Below the pieces are notes generated by a model. It worked only from the letters and a program-made list of their open reading frames with translations, was not told where the DNA came from and made no database searches. From Parapristionchus giblindavisi (Eukaryota; Nematoda; Chromadorea; Rhabditida; Diplogasteridae), in the NCBI GenBank assembly GCA_943737045.1, contig CALSFV010000064.1, positions 483,481 through 547,480 of the forward strand: a stretch of 64,000 bases of DNA, in the 5' to 3' direction. Below, in pieces: positions 24,380-58,794 of the stretch. Each line of letters starts with the position of its first letter. Position 1 is the first letter of the stretch. The translations under genes and the position numbers were made by a program.

Positions 24380-24740
24380 TTCACTTTCTTTATCTCTCCC
24401 TCTAATTCTTCCCCTCTCTCATTCTTCTGCTTCGACTTCAAGTGGAAAGGACACCCTATCATGCGAGGGATTAGAGAGTGATATGATAGTGGAAGGGCCC
24501 TAGAGGGGGTTGAGAGGGAGAGATTAAGGAGAGGTAGAGGGAGTGGTAGCGGACGAGAGAGAAAGAGGGAAAATGGATAATACGTATTGAACGATCTCAA
24601 AGGGGTAAGGAACACTGTCCGATCTCATTCCATTTCTATCACAAAAAGACGGAAGATATCGATAATTAGGGTAGATGAACGTGGGAGGGAGCGGTTGAGG
24701 GAGAGGGAGAGAGAGAAAAGGGAGAGGGAGAGAATGGAAT
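24380..24740. repeat. GA/CT-rich blocks
   Basis: Pyrimidine-rich sequence at 24390-24430 is followed by purine-rich sequence at 24500-24560 and 24690-24735 (GGGAGAGGGAGAGAGAG type). Open frames here are composition artefacts. Confidence 0.65.
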
Positions 24741-24924
24741 AAAAAGAGATGAATGAATGGTAATGATTCATAATATCGATTCAATCATTACAATGGGAAC
24801 GTCAGTGATTCATAGCAATTTGTCGCTTTCCCTTCTAATTATAACTTTAAAGGGAAAACATTCTTGGTCATAAGTTTCTCAACAGATCTCAAACGTGCAG
24901 ACGAGATATTAAATATTGCGTTAA

Positions 24925-25145
24925 AGGTAAAGGTAAAGTTATCCGGTCAGTCAAGGCACACGAAGTCCTGCGTGAGATGAGTGCTAGGCCAGTGAAAACA
25001 ATTCAGTCCGGATCACCTAATCTCTTCTTCGGATCTACTTTACCGGGCGATGTAGTACCTGACGATTTCTGTTTCGGGCGCACTGGTGGATCGGAGGCGT
25101 GTCACGACCCGGAATCGAACCCAGGGGAGATGGAATACGCGACTT
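24925..25145 (-). repeat. tRNA-like repeat, minus orientation
   Basis: AAAGGTAAAGGTAAAGTTAT leads into a GC-richer stretch ending GACCCGGAATCGAACCCAGG. Its reverse strand is a B-box-like GGGTTCGATTCCGGGTC. It could be a SINE of another family. No closed tRNA cloverleaf was found. Confidence 0.4.
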
Positions 25146-25507
25146 TAATTTTTGTGTGAATTATATTAAAATATGCATATATTGATAAAGACAAAGAGTT
25201 TTGAGGCATGGAAAATTTGCATTAGGCCGATCGATATCTTCAATAATTCATTGTGAGATGGGCGTCGCTTCAGTGTAGTGCAATTCTTCCACCCCTTTAG
25301 ATAAATCATGAATGTGACCTATCGAACAAGGATTCAATTGTACGGTAGTTATGACACAAATGGAACAGAGTTAATCTGTGTGAGTATTGTGAAAGAGACT
25401 GAAAAGAAGAGTTCTACATTTATACCTTCGAGATAAAAAAAGTAAGAGATTGGGGTCAGTATGGAGAGATACTTATTGAATGTATTACTTGCCTAATCTG
25501 TTACATA

Positions 25508-26097
25508 CCGTCAAAACGAAAAAAAGTGAAACATTTTTCAAAAAATTTGAAAATTTTTGACAAAAGTTCACAAGATTCCCTGTTTGAGCATTTTTCACGA
25601 TCTTGATGATGTATTATCTAAGGTTTTTCATTGTGGATGTGTTTGCCCAATACAGTTATGCACGACAAAAGTGAAAAAAATAATCGGGAACGCCCCAAAG
25701 CAGAATTGGTATACTGTAGCATACTGTAGAATCTTACTGTAAAACTGCTGCCATCGAGCTTTTTCGTCTAATAATGGTTAGATATAGCATTACCTGACTT
25801 CCTATAGCGAATTTGCACTGCTTTGATCTTGGCAAAGATCAGGCTGCAAAAGTGGTATACTGTAGAAAATCTTATCGTATACCAGTTTTGCAAAACAGCG
25901 TTCACAGTAATTTATTTCAAAATTATTCTTCACGGGTAAATTAGGCTAGCTCACAGATGCTCAAACACCCTATTATCTAATAAAAAACTATCAACCCCAT
26001 TTAGATATCATGATTCAAAATTTTCAAAATCTTGTGAACTTTTGTCAAAATTATTCAAAAATTTTGACAAATGTTTCACTTTTTTTCGTTTTGACGG
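25508..26097. mobile_element. Palindromic MITE with TA flanks
   Basis: TA|CCGTCAAAACGAAAAAAAG on the left and CTTTTTTTCGTTTTGACGG|TA on the right. Inverted similarity continues inward through GTTCACAAGATT / AATCTTGTGAAC-type words. About 590 bp with no coding capacity. Confidence 0.8.
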
Positions 26098-27869
26098 TAC
26101 GTAGACTGGAACACCAATACGGTATCCAAGGGAAAAAATCCATAGCCATCACTAATTGTTAGAAAACTTTGTTAGTGCAAAATATTATGGATTTCATGAT
26201 GTCTAACTTTGAAATAAAAGAAAATCAAGTGTAACGACGACAACGAACTGTTCAGGATAGAGATAATTATAGCAGAAAGGACGCTCAAAAGAATATGAAA
26301 TATCAATTGATAGCTCCAAAAGAGAGTGAACATGGAATACGGAAGTCTATTGGGTGACTAACCATAGTGGATTAGTGGTTTAGCCCCCACGGAAGGAAAC
26401 CGCTAGACTTTCTGTGCTAATTCTTGCAGGAACAACTGAGTGGGATAGAGGGAGAGGAAAGAGAAATAGAGCGTTAGGTGTTCACCGACTCTCGAAACCA
26501 GTTCAACCCAAGAGTGCACCGAATCGATAATCAATGATTAGTTGTTAGGTTAGAATAACCTTGGTCTTTTCATGCTATTTATCTGTTCTCTGAATATGGA
26601 AGAGTAGGAAGAAATCATTGTCTACCTTTAATGCAATGTTCGGAGTGCACATGAAGTATTCATTTTTGTCAAAGTGATACAGATGATAAACGGATTCAAA
26701 GGAACACACTCGAGCAAATTATACTCTCCGTTCTCACAACGCTCTCTCGTAGACAAAGATAACGAGAGAGCATTGTCAGAGCTGACAAGGAGAGTTTCAA
26801 AGATATCACGTATAGAGACTGTCTCGATGACAAATAAAGTAATGTACGTAGAGTCAAATTACCATGATAAAAGTACTTAAATCAAGTCCAGATCAATCAA
26901 GGTCAGTCCTCGTGTTGCGATAATGCTGAGGCAATACAAGAGATGGGCTTTTTCTCTTTCTTTGCAAACAAAATACTTATCAAAATCATTTCGTGAGACG
27001 ATAAAGTACTGCAATGGTTCATTGTTTTCAGATTTTTTCCAACGTATCTCTCACCTCCTCCAACACAAAACAAATAAGTACCATAGGAAAAAGTATTCGT
27101 CGTTCATTTGCAGTCAATCTATTGTGGAGGCGTCTGAGCCGATTAGTTGGGGCAACTTTGAGATGGAGAGAGGGAGGAATGAGCTAAAACGGTGGCTCAA
27201 GTATAGAGTTGACTCAGGAGCTTAGACAGTCAATGTCTCCCCCTTTTCAACATTTCACCATTCCTACATAAACTGGTCGACCTCACTGACATTTCATAGA
27301 AGAGACAGTGAATATAATTGAATTGTGACGAATATGGAACAGATTGTGAAATGTAATCGAACGGATAATGATCGGTTCAAAAAATAAACTAAGAGAAAAG
27401 AGAAGCAGAGAAAACTCTCCTTGTTTTGCACATATTCTCATCTCTTTTTATTTTCAAAACTTTTTAACACCACATAAGAGGTTAATGAATGCGAGTCTAA
27501 AGAGACAAAATTAATATTTCAAATCGGAGAGTTCGATTTATGTTTTTTTTTTCAGGATTTAAGAAAAACAATCGCATTAAGGGGCATATCAATTGTACTT
27601 TGAAATCACCCTTTGTGGCAATAAATAAAGCACTACTAGAAAGATTGAACGTTGTGAAATACATATTAGCTACATAAATGCTCTACAATTGAATATGGTT
27701 GATATGTGTTCATGGAGAGAACTAATAATATCAATGGACTACCGAAAGAAATATGATAAACTTTGAGCAAGAAATGCATGAAAAAAATAGAGAAGTGATT
27801 GCAATATCTGTCTACCTAACTGTTTCTCGGCAGAGCTCTCTATTCTTTGTATGTCTGACTCTATGTCTC

Positions 27870-28110
27870 TATTTCTCTCTCTCTCTCTCACTCTTTCCAT
27901 ATTTCTATCTCTATCATTCTCTTCCCTCTCTCCCTCTCGACGTATATGATCTCCCTTCTCTTCTTCTCCCGTTGCTCAAAAGAAACGGATGAAAGTGATT
28001 CCGGACTGTGTGTGTTAGTTGAATAGAGAGGGGATAGGGGGGAGAGAGAGAATGATATGGAGAGAAACAGAGAGATGGAGGGAGTATGGGAGGTAGATCA
28101 CGAGAGGTAG
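27870..28110. repeat. CT-rich then GA-rich block
   Basis: Pyrimidine-rich sequence (TTTCTCTCTCTCTCTC) up to about 27965 is followed by purine-rich sequence from about 28020 (GGGGGGAGAGAGAGAATG). The opposite polarities on one strand could fold as an imperfect hairpin. No gene. Confidence 0.6.
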
Positions 28111-28658
28111 AGTGAAACAGAAACGCTATGAATGAATGTGTATATAAACATATAGAATGATGGATAGAGAGGTTGGTCATTATATGTATAATACGTGATA
28201 TACAATGGGTATTGAAGAATAGATAGTTACTAATATTTTTGCATTGAAGTTGAATCCTAATGTAGAAAAGTAATGGTCTTTTCTACATAATGATTGTGCA
28301 CAGACATATCCACTTTACCTTGAAATTGGATAACTACGTCAACGAGTAAATGCACACTGATAAAAAATAAAGTACGTTGAAATGCCGGCCTGGGAACGTA
28401 GCCCTTAGATATAAGACACATTGAACGGTCTGAACACTCGTGTTTTCAAATCGTTGGATGTAAATGTCAGTATTATTACATAGAAGGTTGCAATGGATAA
28501 TAAAATTAATTTGAATAAATCAAAAAATTTAATTAACCTATTATAATTTAGTTAGCATAGTTCATATTCGAAGTCCTTATGAAATAAAATGACGTTCATT
28601 CTCCACTCTCCATTCATACCCTTGTGCCTCGTTCTGAGCGGTCGTCTCTCGTTCCACG

Positions 28659-31600
28659 ATGCCATTATTCGACTTTTTCAAGAAGTAAGTTCGTTCCATA
28701 AGGGGCGGAGCCAAATGACTAATATTATCTGAAACTCTATTGCAGTCGCATCAAAACGAAGAAGAGCGATCGAAGGCATGATAAATCCAATAATAACAAT
28801 GCCGTAGAGAAGTCAACCAGTACTTCCATGCAGAAACCATCGAAACGTTCAGTAAAGGTTACACTTTGGATTAAGCCACGAAACATTTTTGGATTGTTCA
28901 TTGTTCTCCCGTGAAGACATCCTAGACAATACATCGCTCAAAGCGCTTTCACTGTTCGAGAATAAAGACATGAATGAATAGAATTCGCAGTGAACAAGCA
29001 ATAAGCCATGCCCACTTTTGGAGCTTAATCAAACTCATTTAGGAAAGATCGATGAATCAGTCTGTGGCCAGCCAGATCATCGATAAGTCTGGGCCGTCCA
29101 TCACACTTCCAAAGGTTGATTCTAAACAGAGGAAGGAGGTAAGTGGAGTCGCAAGGGGACGAAGTCTAACCTATTCTTCTTTCAGTCAAGGAAGATCGAT
29201 AAGTACCACAAGCCGATCGTTCAGGTATGCAATGATCTCGATTAGTATATCGAAATCCCCATAAATGAATGAGATACCTCTATTAATGGGGAAAAAGGAA
29301 AAATTTCGGAAAATTTTGCAAATGAAGTCGTGAGCATAGTCCTCGCACACTCATCTTTTTGTTTTATAATTATAATTATAATTTATCTACGCCCGAGGCG
29401 CAACAGCAATTGAATGAACAATGGGTGGTAAAATATGATTGACGACTCTCCGGATTCATTGAGAAAGTGATAATTCGACGATATGGGGGTGTTTTCACGT
29501 TTTAAACACAATTGATTTTTGTCACTGGTCTCTTTAGAAAGCCGAGGATGTGCGCACTAAGAAAACAGTCGATCTTCATCTCGAAGAGCTTCACTGGCAT
29601 TCTGGTGGAGTATTCTCGAATGTGTATAGGTGAGACGGAGCTAATATAGCAAGATGGGAGAAGTTTACCATTTTCAGAGGTACAATGACGGCCCCTGAAC
29701 GAATGGAAGTCGCCATCAAGAAGACCTGGCCGAGTAAGCTGGATTATTTATGTTACTGATGTCTGATCTTTGATCTTTGATCTTTGATCTTTCAGAGGAA
29801 TCCGTTCGTTCTGATGAGATGATTATTCTCGCTGCGATGAGACGCGCATCACCTCGTAATATTATCAAGCTGCTCTACATATTCAAGAACACTGCTCCCG
29901 ATGGAACGGTGAGTTGATCTTTGATCTTTGATAACTGATCTTAGCTCTTTAATCTATCGTCCATGAGATTTGATCTTTAATCTATGATACCTAATTTGTA
30001 ATATTTAGGAGTGCGAGGCATTTATCTTTGCATTCATGCCCGAGACACTTGACAAGGTGGGCGGAGTCTACACTACAGTTGTCTTCAGTAGTCTAGCACG
30101 GTCTACTACAATCTACAATGCTCACCTTTAGTCTACCGAAATCTACCGCGTTCATTAAAGGTTATCCGTCGTGGCCTAAATCCAACCGATATCAAGATCT
30201 ACATTTGGCAGCTCTTCAATGGACTCGACTTTCTGGCTGCGGTGGGGCCTCTCCCAGTCGATTTGGCCATTAAATCCGCCCCTTTCAGAATCGCATCGCC
30301 CATCGAGACATCAAACCGATCAATATACTCGTGAATAAAGATACCGGCGAGCTCCAGGTTGATCCTTGATCTTGGACCGTAATAATAGACTCTTTAAGAT
30401 TGGCGACTTTGGATCTGCGAAAGTGATTTCATCTCGTGAGCGCTCGTCTGCTTATCAAGTATACATTTTCTTGATTCCTTAAGACTTAAGCTTAAGGGTG
30501 TATGACCTTAATCCGTTAAGCCCTACCTAATCTTAAGTACTCCCGTAAAGGTTACTCGCTACTATCGTCCTCCTGAGATGCTTCTGGGTTCCAATCACTA
30601 CTCTCATCAAATTGATGTCTGGAGTGCTGGCTGTGTACTGGGAGAAATGATCAAGGGACGTGTACTCTTTAGAGGATCGGTATGAACTTATGACTTAGTA
30701 GACTTAACTTAACTTAACTTAATAGAGTTTGAACATTCTTACATGCCTAAACTTAAGGATTCGGAGAATCAATTCCATCTCATTCAAGCCGCACTTGGTA
30801 CTCCTACAGAAGAAGAACTCAAGGTCATGAGGGTCAAAACGGTACACATGAAATCGATCCCCAAATTGGGTTTACTCGCGGTAAGTCATGGACTTAGTGG
30901 AGACTTAACAGTAAGGTCTCTTAAGTCGCTCCGTCTGCAATCTGAGTACGGAGAGCCGATCAAGCTCACTACGTCTATGGCAGCTGCAGTGGCCCTGCTC
31001 AGGAGAATACTTGTCTACCATCCCGATAAGTGGGTTACTCATGGGTATTATAGAATTAAAACTGTCCGAACAATACAAATTCCGCTGTTTGCCGCGCAAT
31101 ATTCAGACTCCGCCCACTTCTTCGCGCGACATACCATTTTCTCTAGTTTTATCGAATTTTATGGCGTTTCCTCATCATTTCACAGGACTTTCAATAAAAA
31201 TAAAATTATATGCATTGAAAAAACGTTCGAAAAAACCTTCCGAAAATTTGGAGTGCGTTTTTCTCAACGGTGGAGAAGTTTACTATATTCGGCATTTGGC
31301 GCGGTGTGTGCAAAACTTTTGTAATTCTATAATAGTTATGACAAAAGTTAACGCAAGGGTTACCTAACTATTTTTAGGAAAGCACGGGATTTAACAAAGG
31401 CAAATTGAATTCATATTGATCTTTTAGTCGCTACTGTGGCAAGGATCTGCTCGAGGACCCCTTCTTCGAAGACGTTCTCTCGGTAAAGTTTGATCTTTGA
31501 TCTTTGAAGATTGATCTTTGATCTTTGAGCCCACTTGTGTACGCGAGAATGGTCAGAAGACGGTTTTGGAGCGTCAGAGTGATGATACGATGTGTCATCA

Positions 31601-32449
31601 ATGCTTTGAGAAGTCACAGGTAAAATATTGATTGCTTTCTATTATATTAATGAATACAAAAACATTAATGTGTTCATTGATTCAAACTTTACATCAATAA
31701 TATTTCTTAAAATGAAATTTTTTTTGAACTTTAAAATTTGATGGCAGCGTAGCTTCGATGTACAATAAAATATCAATAATATAATCTGTAATATTCTTTC
31801 AGCGTTCATCTCGTGTTAGTCGAATCGCTCCAGCTCCTGTACACGAACCGGTAAGATTTGTTCTTTCATTTCTGATTTTGAATTGAAAACTTTCATTTGA
31901 ATTTGTATTTTCGATTTTAATGTTTGAGATTAATCTTCGATGTCTTCAGGCTCCTATGAAGTTCTCCGTTGAAACCACCACCTGGGGGTAATGATTATAA
32001 TGATTAAAGGATATAAATATCCTTTTCAAAGATCAAAGATGAACTATCAAACACGAGATCATTAACATAGCTCCATCCTATCTTATTGCGTGTAGCGAGA
32101 GATCAAATTATGCATGAGGGCAACGATCAAAGATCAAAGATCAAACTGCAGAACCAACGAAGATGGTGCGGACACGAACATTACTGCGGAAACTGCCGTT
32201 ACGGCCGCTACGCACGAAAAGGTTGGTTCATTTTGTAATATTAATGTATCTAGTGAAAAGCGATGAATTTGTCGATGAAAAGCAGTCAGAGCCGAATATG
32301 TAGAGTCAAAAAGTCTTTGTTACTGCGTTATTAATCTATAATATCTAGGTGAAACCTGAATTTCAATCATTTTAGTAGTAATGGGAAATCAATAATTAGT
32401 TGCTAATTTGTAGAAATCCGCTAGTCAAGAGACTATTACTGCCATCTAA
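28659..32449 (+). CDS. GSK3-like serine/threonine protein kinase, 20 exons
   Basis: Twenty exons join in frame from ATG 28659 to TAA 32449 and give 494 residues. A basic Ser/Asn-rich N-terminus of about 100 residues (starting MPLFDFFK) precedes the kinase domain. Visible motifs, in order: glycine loop [12 protein letters not shown]; lysine VAIKK (about 29715); catalytic loop [13 protein letters not shown] (exon 30289-30357); DFGSAK (30405); activation segment [26 protein letters not shown]; and LGTPTEEEL. The tyrosine equal to GSK3 Tyr216 is kept, as is the Lys of DFGSAK. The NREL stretch that gives GSK3 its priming-phosphate Arg is replaced by RSDEMIIL, so primed-substrate use may differ (inference). 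Nematodes have divergent GSK3 paralogues linked to sperm; this could be one, but the sequence does not prove it. The C-terminal tail is about 80 residues and low in recognisable motifs. Several introns are heptamer-built, and acceptors such as TTAAG, TAAAG and TTGAG are used. Confidence 0.92.
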
Positions 32450-32654
32450 GAAGTGTCCATTGCCATCCCGATCTTTCCTTTCCGTCCTTGACCCACCGCT
32501 CTATTCGAATTTTCCGTCAATTCTTTATTGTATAATCAATCGATAAATCGATTTGACCGATGAGAAATATCGTACACAACACTTGTTGCAGGACCAATCA
32601 GAGATACGGTAATCGATTGGCATACTACACTCTCTGAGAATCTCCGAACAATAC

Positions 32655-32660
32655 AATAAA
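32655..32660 (+). terminator. Candidate polyadenylation signal of the kinase gene
   Basis: AATAAA lies about 206 nt after the kinase stop codon and is the clearest canonical hexamer in that stretch. Position fits a 3' UTR, but no cleavage evidence can be seen. Confidence 0.35.
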
Positions 32661-32867
32661 GGGTCATCTTGTTTCAGTTATTTAATATTGCGTTACATTA
32701 ATAATACAGTTATTGTAAAGTATGTTTCCGTTCTAGGGGTTGGGGGTGTTTACGATGAGAGAAAGTGCGCGGAAGTAAGCAAGGGGATATGGAGAGGGGA
32801 AGTATCCTAGGGAAGGGGGTTCAAAGATGAACGCACTCGTAACTGCATATTGGGACACTATATCTAT

Positions 32868-33385
32868 GAGCCCGTTTGCGTAAGAGTCGGACAATCAGCA
32901 ACGGGATCCCGTACAGCAAAAAAAAATTTTTTGAGATAATAACATTTTTGAGTACCTCTCGATATGTTAGAATACTAGGCAAACCCTCGTGGTATACAAA
33001 AATTTTTTTGCAAGTCTATCATGATCGCATCCACGCGCCCTATTCGTCTCCGCTCGCACTTTTTTGGTTGAATTAAAATAATGTTTGTATCTCTCGACTA
33101 ACACGTCTTTTTTATATTACCCTAATCATCATTATGATCCTCGTACAAATTGAGCAAGGGTTGCTCTTGTGACTTTTCTGTTTCCTTCAACGGATCTCCA
33201 GCTATAGTCGAAAAACTGAAAAAGGGCCATCTTTGGAGCTCCATACCGAGCTCAAAAAAATTTTGCATACCACGAGGGTTTGCCTAGTATTCTAACATAT
33301 CGAGAGGTACTCAAAAATGTTATTATCTCAAAAAATTTTTTTTTTGCTGTACCGGAGCGTGTCCGACTCTTACGCAAACGGGCTC
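32868..33385. mobile_element. Palindromic MITE with 4-bp CTAT flanks
   Basis: Inverted ends GAGCCCGTTTGCGTAAGAGT and ACTCTTACGCAAACGGGCTC, with arms of about 140 bp that include GAGGTACTCAAAAATG and its inverse. The flanks CTAT (32864-32867) and CTAT (33386-33389) are direct repeats. It shares its terminus with the element at 10198-10307. Confidence 0.82.
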
Positions 33386-34522
33386 CTATCATTAGATCAG
33401 AGTGCATTGGGAATGTCAAGTTCATGGTTCTTCTTCTTTTCTAGGGAAATAGGTTTCAGCAATACATAATGAACTATTCATAGATGCAGACATTGAAATG
33501 CAGAAAATAAAATTGAAATGGAAATTTGGAGATTTAAATCTACAGTTGTCTTGCTGTCTATCTTGTAAATTTCGTTGTGTTGATTTTACGACAAAGTATT
33601 GAGCTTGGATTTCGTGGGTTATATCTAACTATATATTTTTCTAAATTCCGTTTCATAGTTCACTATTCGAAAAGGATTAAGTGTGGCGACTTTGAATCTG
33701 ATGAACTTCTTCAATTGCTGATCAGAAGAAGATGAAAGAAAAATGATTCAATATAGAAGTACCACATTTATATGACCTCACACTCTTCACGCACATACTA
33801 ATTAGTCGTTTACTATTAGTGGGAACTATTCCTTCGCAAAAAAAGTTATGTGCGTGATAAAGTTCATTGAAATAAAATTTAGAATTTTGTTGAAAGTTTT
33901 TGATTACAGCGTGAGGCAGAATAATGGAAACACGACATCCTGCATTTACAATTAGCAGCGGTTTTTTTTATCGTTTTGTGTGTTTCAACAGTGTTCTCGA
34001 AATAATTTCATTGAAATTTACCGTTATGAGCGTTTGGTGCTGATTGCTTTTCATTGATTAAAATGGCACGCCTTAGAATAGATGCCTGTACTTCTGGTTC
34101 GCACTGCGTCGGCGGAAAACAAGGTGTAATAGATTGTTTCAGATCCATTCCACGTCCTATTCCTCACAGTTTTCTTTTCTGTCATCTGTTTTTTTTGTAG
34201 CTCTGCCCACTCTCTCGTCTTCCCATTATCTCTCGTCCTGTCTATTCATTCCCAACCCCGGTATTGACTGGGAAAGTGGAGATTGCGGTACTTGTGAAAT
34301 ATAGATTGAATTGAACAGAGTAATCTTCACAATGATCAGATGTTATTGAATATCGTGTGCTGCGTGAGATCAGAAACAAATTAAGATACATTAATATTGA
34401 TTTATTTGAAGTGCATTAATTTGTCCAAGTGAGGCATTGAATAGAATCTTAGTGATTACGGTGCTCTTTGGATATTAATTGATGCCATTGTCCCGAGGTA
34501 TTGATTTTTGTTATGGTTACAG

Positions 34523-34836
34523 TACTCTCAAGCCCCGATCGTTGCAGGAGATGACGGTGTGCGAAGTGGAATTGAGCCATGACAATGAGCGACTCATTAT
34601 GCGTATACGGTAAGACTCTTTTCTCTTTGTTGTTTCGTGTAGAGTTGTACCAAAAGAGTTGACAGATAGTGTTTTTTCTCCTTTTCTATGCTATATTGCC
34701 TGAATTTTACCAATATTGATATTTTTGACTCATTTAAATAAATGTTCTTTTTTTATTTGTGGTGGCAAGCATCGTGGGTACTCTCTGGCGCGAAACTATC
34801 TCGCGCGCATCTCAGTTAATGTCGCCGGTTGGCTAG
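34523..34836 (+). CDS. Two possible exons of an unidentified small gene
   Basis: The exon 34523-34609 follows a TTACAG acceptor and ends at CG|GTAAGA. It reads TLKPRSLQEMTVCEVELSHD then NERLIMRIR. The exon from 34770 follows GGCAAG and continues in phase as IVGTLWRETISRASQ to a TAG at 34834-34836. GC content and residue mix look coding. The preceding exon must end in phase 2 and was not found. A shifted reading of the second exon is also open up to GTACAT at 34843, so the model is uncertain. No family is recognised. Confidence 0.35.
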
Positions 34837-35489
34837 AGGAGGTACATAGATCAAAGATCAACTTTCTGTATCGTTAAGATTCAAGATCCAAAAGATTAAA
34901 AATCAAACTCCATTCGCGTGAAGAGCGAAAATAATGTTTTCAAACTAAAATGTAATATAAAAGGAAGGTATCGTCAAGATCAAGTATCAGTCGATTAAGG
35001 CTTCACCTGGTCTTATCAAGTCGATGAGTATAAACTAAGAATCGAAAGAACTATGTAATCTTCATTTTGTATATAGATGATTAATATCTATGTAAGACCA
35101 GTGTGATAATGAATGATGGTTGAATATGATACACAAAGAGACAAATCTCTCCAAGATAGGAAGCGATTCCCTTTCAATGCTAGATCAGTGATAGAGCGGA
35201 CAGACCACGAGATTAGATCGATGGGTAGAGACGCAGAGAGTCATCGCGCGCGCAAAATATGATTATGAGAATAAACAAATTAATTATTAAATAGATCTAA
35301 ATTATTAAATAGATCTAAAGCGCAAAACTTTTTCTCCTCTTTATTACTTATGCCATATATTTTGTAAATAATTAATAATATTAATATTTATAAGTATCCA
35401 TAAATATATAATGAAACGCGTGTGACGAAAGAAAAAGAAACGAAATGAATCGATAATGAAGATGATAATGCAAACGATAATGAATTGCT

Positions 35490-35917
35490 CACGGGTTAAA
35501 GAATAAGGGACGAATCTTTGGAACAATAGAGACGAAACATAATGTATTATTTTATATTAGGGAGAGAAACATAAAGTCTCAATGCACTACCGGGCACAGT
35601 ATCCCAAGTATGGCTGTAACACCGCAAAAATACCCTTCTTGTGAAATAATTCAGAGAACACATAGATTTGAGGACAGAACCTACTTAGAGGAAAATATAA
35701 AATTTCCAATAAAAAATCCCACCATTTTCGCCCTTATACCACACGAAACAGGCTCAACTTTAACAATAACGGATCTAGATTTAATTATAGACATTACAGC
35801 TTCTTTCCTAGACCGGCAAGACTTTTGGTACAACATGGCAATCAAATAGAGTTTCCCAAACACATTATGTTTCGTCTCTATTGTTCCAAAGATTCTTCCC
35901 TTATTCTTTAACCCGTG
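35490..35917. repeat. Inverted-repeat element, ~428 bp
   Basis: CACGGGTTAAAGAATAAGGG starts a left arm of about 57 bp that includes AATAGAGACGAAACATAATG. The inverse CATTATGTTTCGTCTCTATT ... CTTATTCTTTAACCCGTG closes the right side. The interior shows no transposase. Open frames across it on both strands are not supported as genes. Confidence 0.65.
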
Positions 35918-36290
35918 ATCAATTAATTTGGAAATGACGAGGCGACATACAGGATACTCGAAGATCTCACACTCATAGGGAAACAACGTTCCACTGAATG
36001 GGAGAAGCAACGTCATCTCAATTACTCTATTGATCTCTCATGTAATGTGTATGCTTCACTTCACATTACCAACACAACCCCTTTTAACCAGGGCTACCTC
36101 CGCCAACTGACTCGCACTTCCGGTCAGGACCAAAGCTTCGATCCCTTATTCTCGGAATCTTGCCCATACGTTCAATTTATTTTGTTAGTCTTTATATACG
36201 CATTAACCATCAACCGAATTTTGTGCTGAAAACGTATTGTTTTGGTTCAAAATGGATGTGTATTAATTCATATATTACATTTATTCAGTG

Positions 36291-58353
<22,063 letters not shown>

Positions 58354-58712
58354 CCCGATATGAATAATGTCGCGATAAAATGTTTTCTCGATCTTGTTAT
58401 GTACATCTTTGTTTCACTTTGTTTATTCGATGTAATATTTCGAATTCTCAATTCCACTTGGCTGAGATAACACCAGTGAACCTGTCGATAAAGTTTCTAA
58501 AATGTAAAAAAAATCATAAATCATAGCACTGAAAAATATTATATTACTGAATGGAAAGGCGAAGAAAAATTTCTTGAGTATTTATCAAGAAGTTGAAAAA
58601 GTGCTTCTGACATGAAGTGCACACAAATCATTCTTCCCAATTACAGATTGTTTATCAATCCTACTATTACTACAAATCAGGAAATTTTTCAAATAACAAT
58701 TATTATCCTCAG
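58354..58712. other. 3' flank of the NACHT-WD gene
   Basis: AT-rich downstream sequence. An AT-rich run with GATAAAATG at 58374 could serve polyadenylation, but no AATAAA stands out. No gene. Confidence 0.45.
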
Positions 58713-58794
58713 TACTATTCGCTGGTTTGCCTTCAGTTCTACCGTACGGTCTCTTATTATCGTAACCTAGACGACGCTTTCGAGTCATTCAATA

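Larger units (their letters stand above)
13211..28658. other. 15-kb intergenic desert rich in repeats
   Basis: No multi-exon gene could be assembled on either strand. The part next to the minus-strand gene (about 13940-14060) has a GC-richer block with CCACGCCCCCTTTCCTCACT and could be promoter sequence. Around 14100-14230 lie many variants of TTAAGT. The rest holds purine/pyrimidine blocks, SINE copies and palindromic transposons, listed separately. Open frames at 26674-26880 and 26923-27225 show no recognisable domain and are not supported as genes. Confidence 0.5.
32450..36290. other. Intergenic region between kinase and NACHT-WD gene
   Basis: It contains a candidate polyadenylation signal, a palindromic MITE at 32868-33385, two possible exons at 34523-34836, and an inverted-repeat element at 35490-35917. 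Remaining sequence is AT-rich with no supported gene. An ATG at 34063 opens 45 codons but does not join the 34523 exon in phase. Confidence 0.5.

Noticed and set aside
24067..24615. 182-residue minus-strand frame
   Set aside because: Runs through pyrimidine-rich sequence. Residue mix is dominated by Ser, Leu and Pro, with no conserved motif.
26923..27225. 100-residue open frame
   Set aside because: No domain, no splice partners and no codon pattern unlike the surroundings.
35610..36016. Overlapping plus (79) and minus (111) residue frames
   Set aside because: They fall across the inverted-repeat element 35490-35917 and show no family features.
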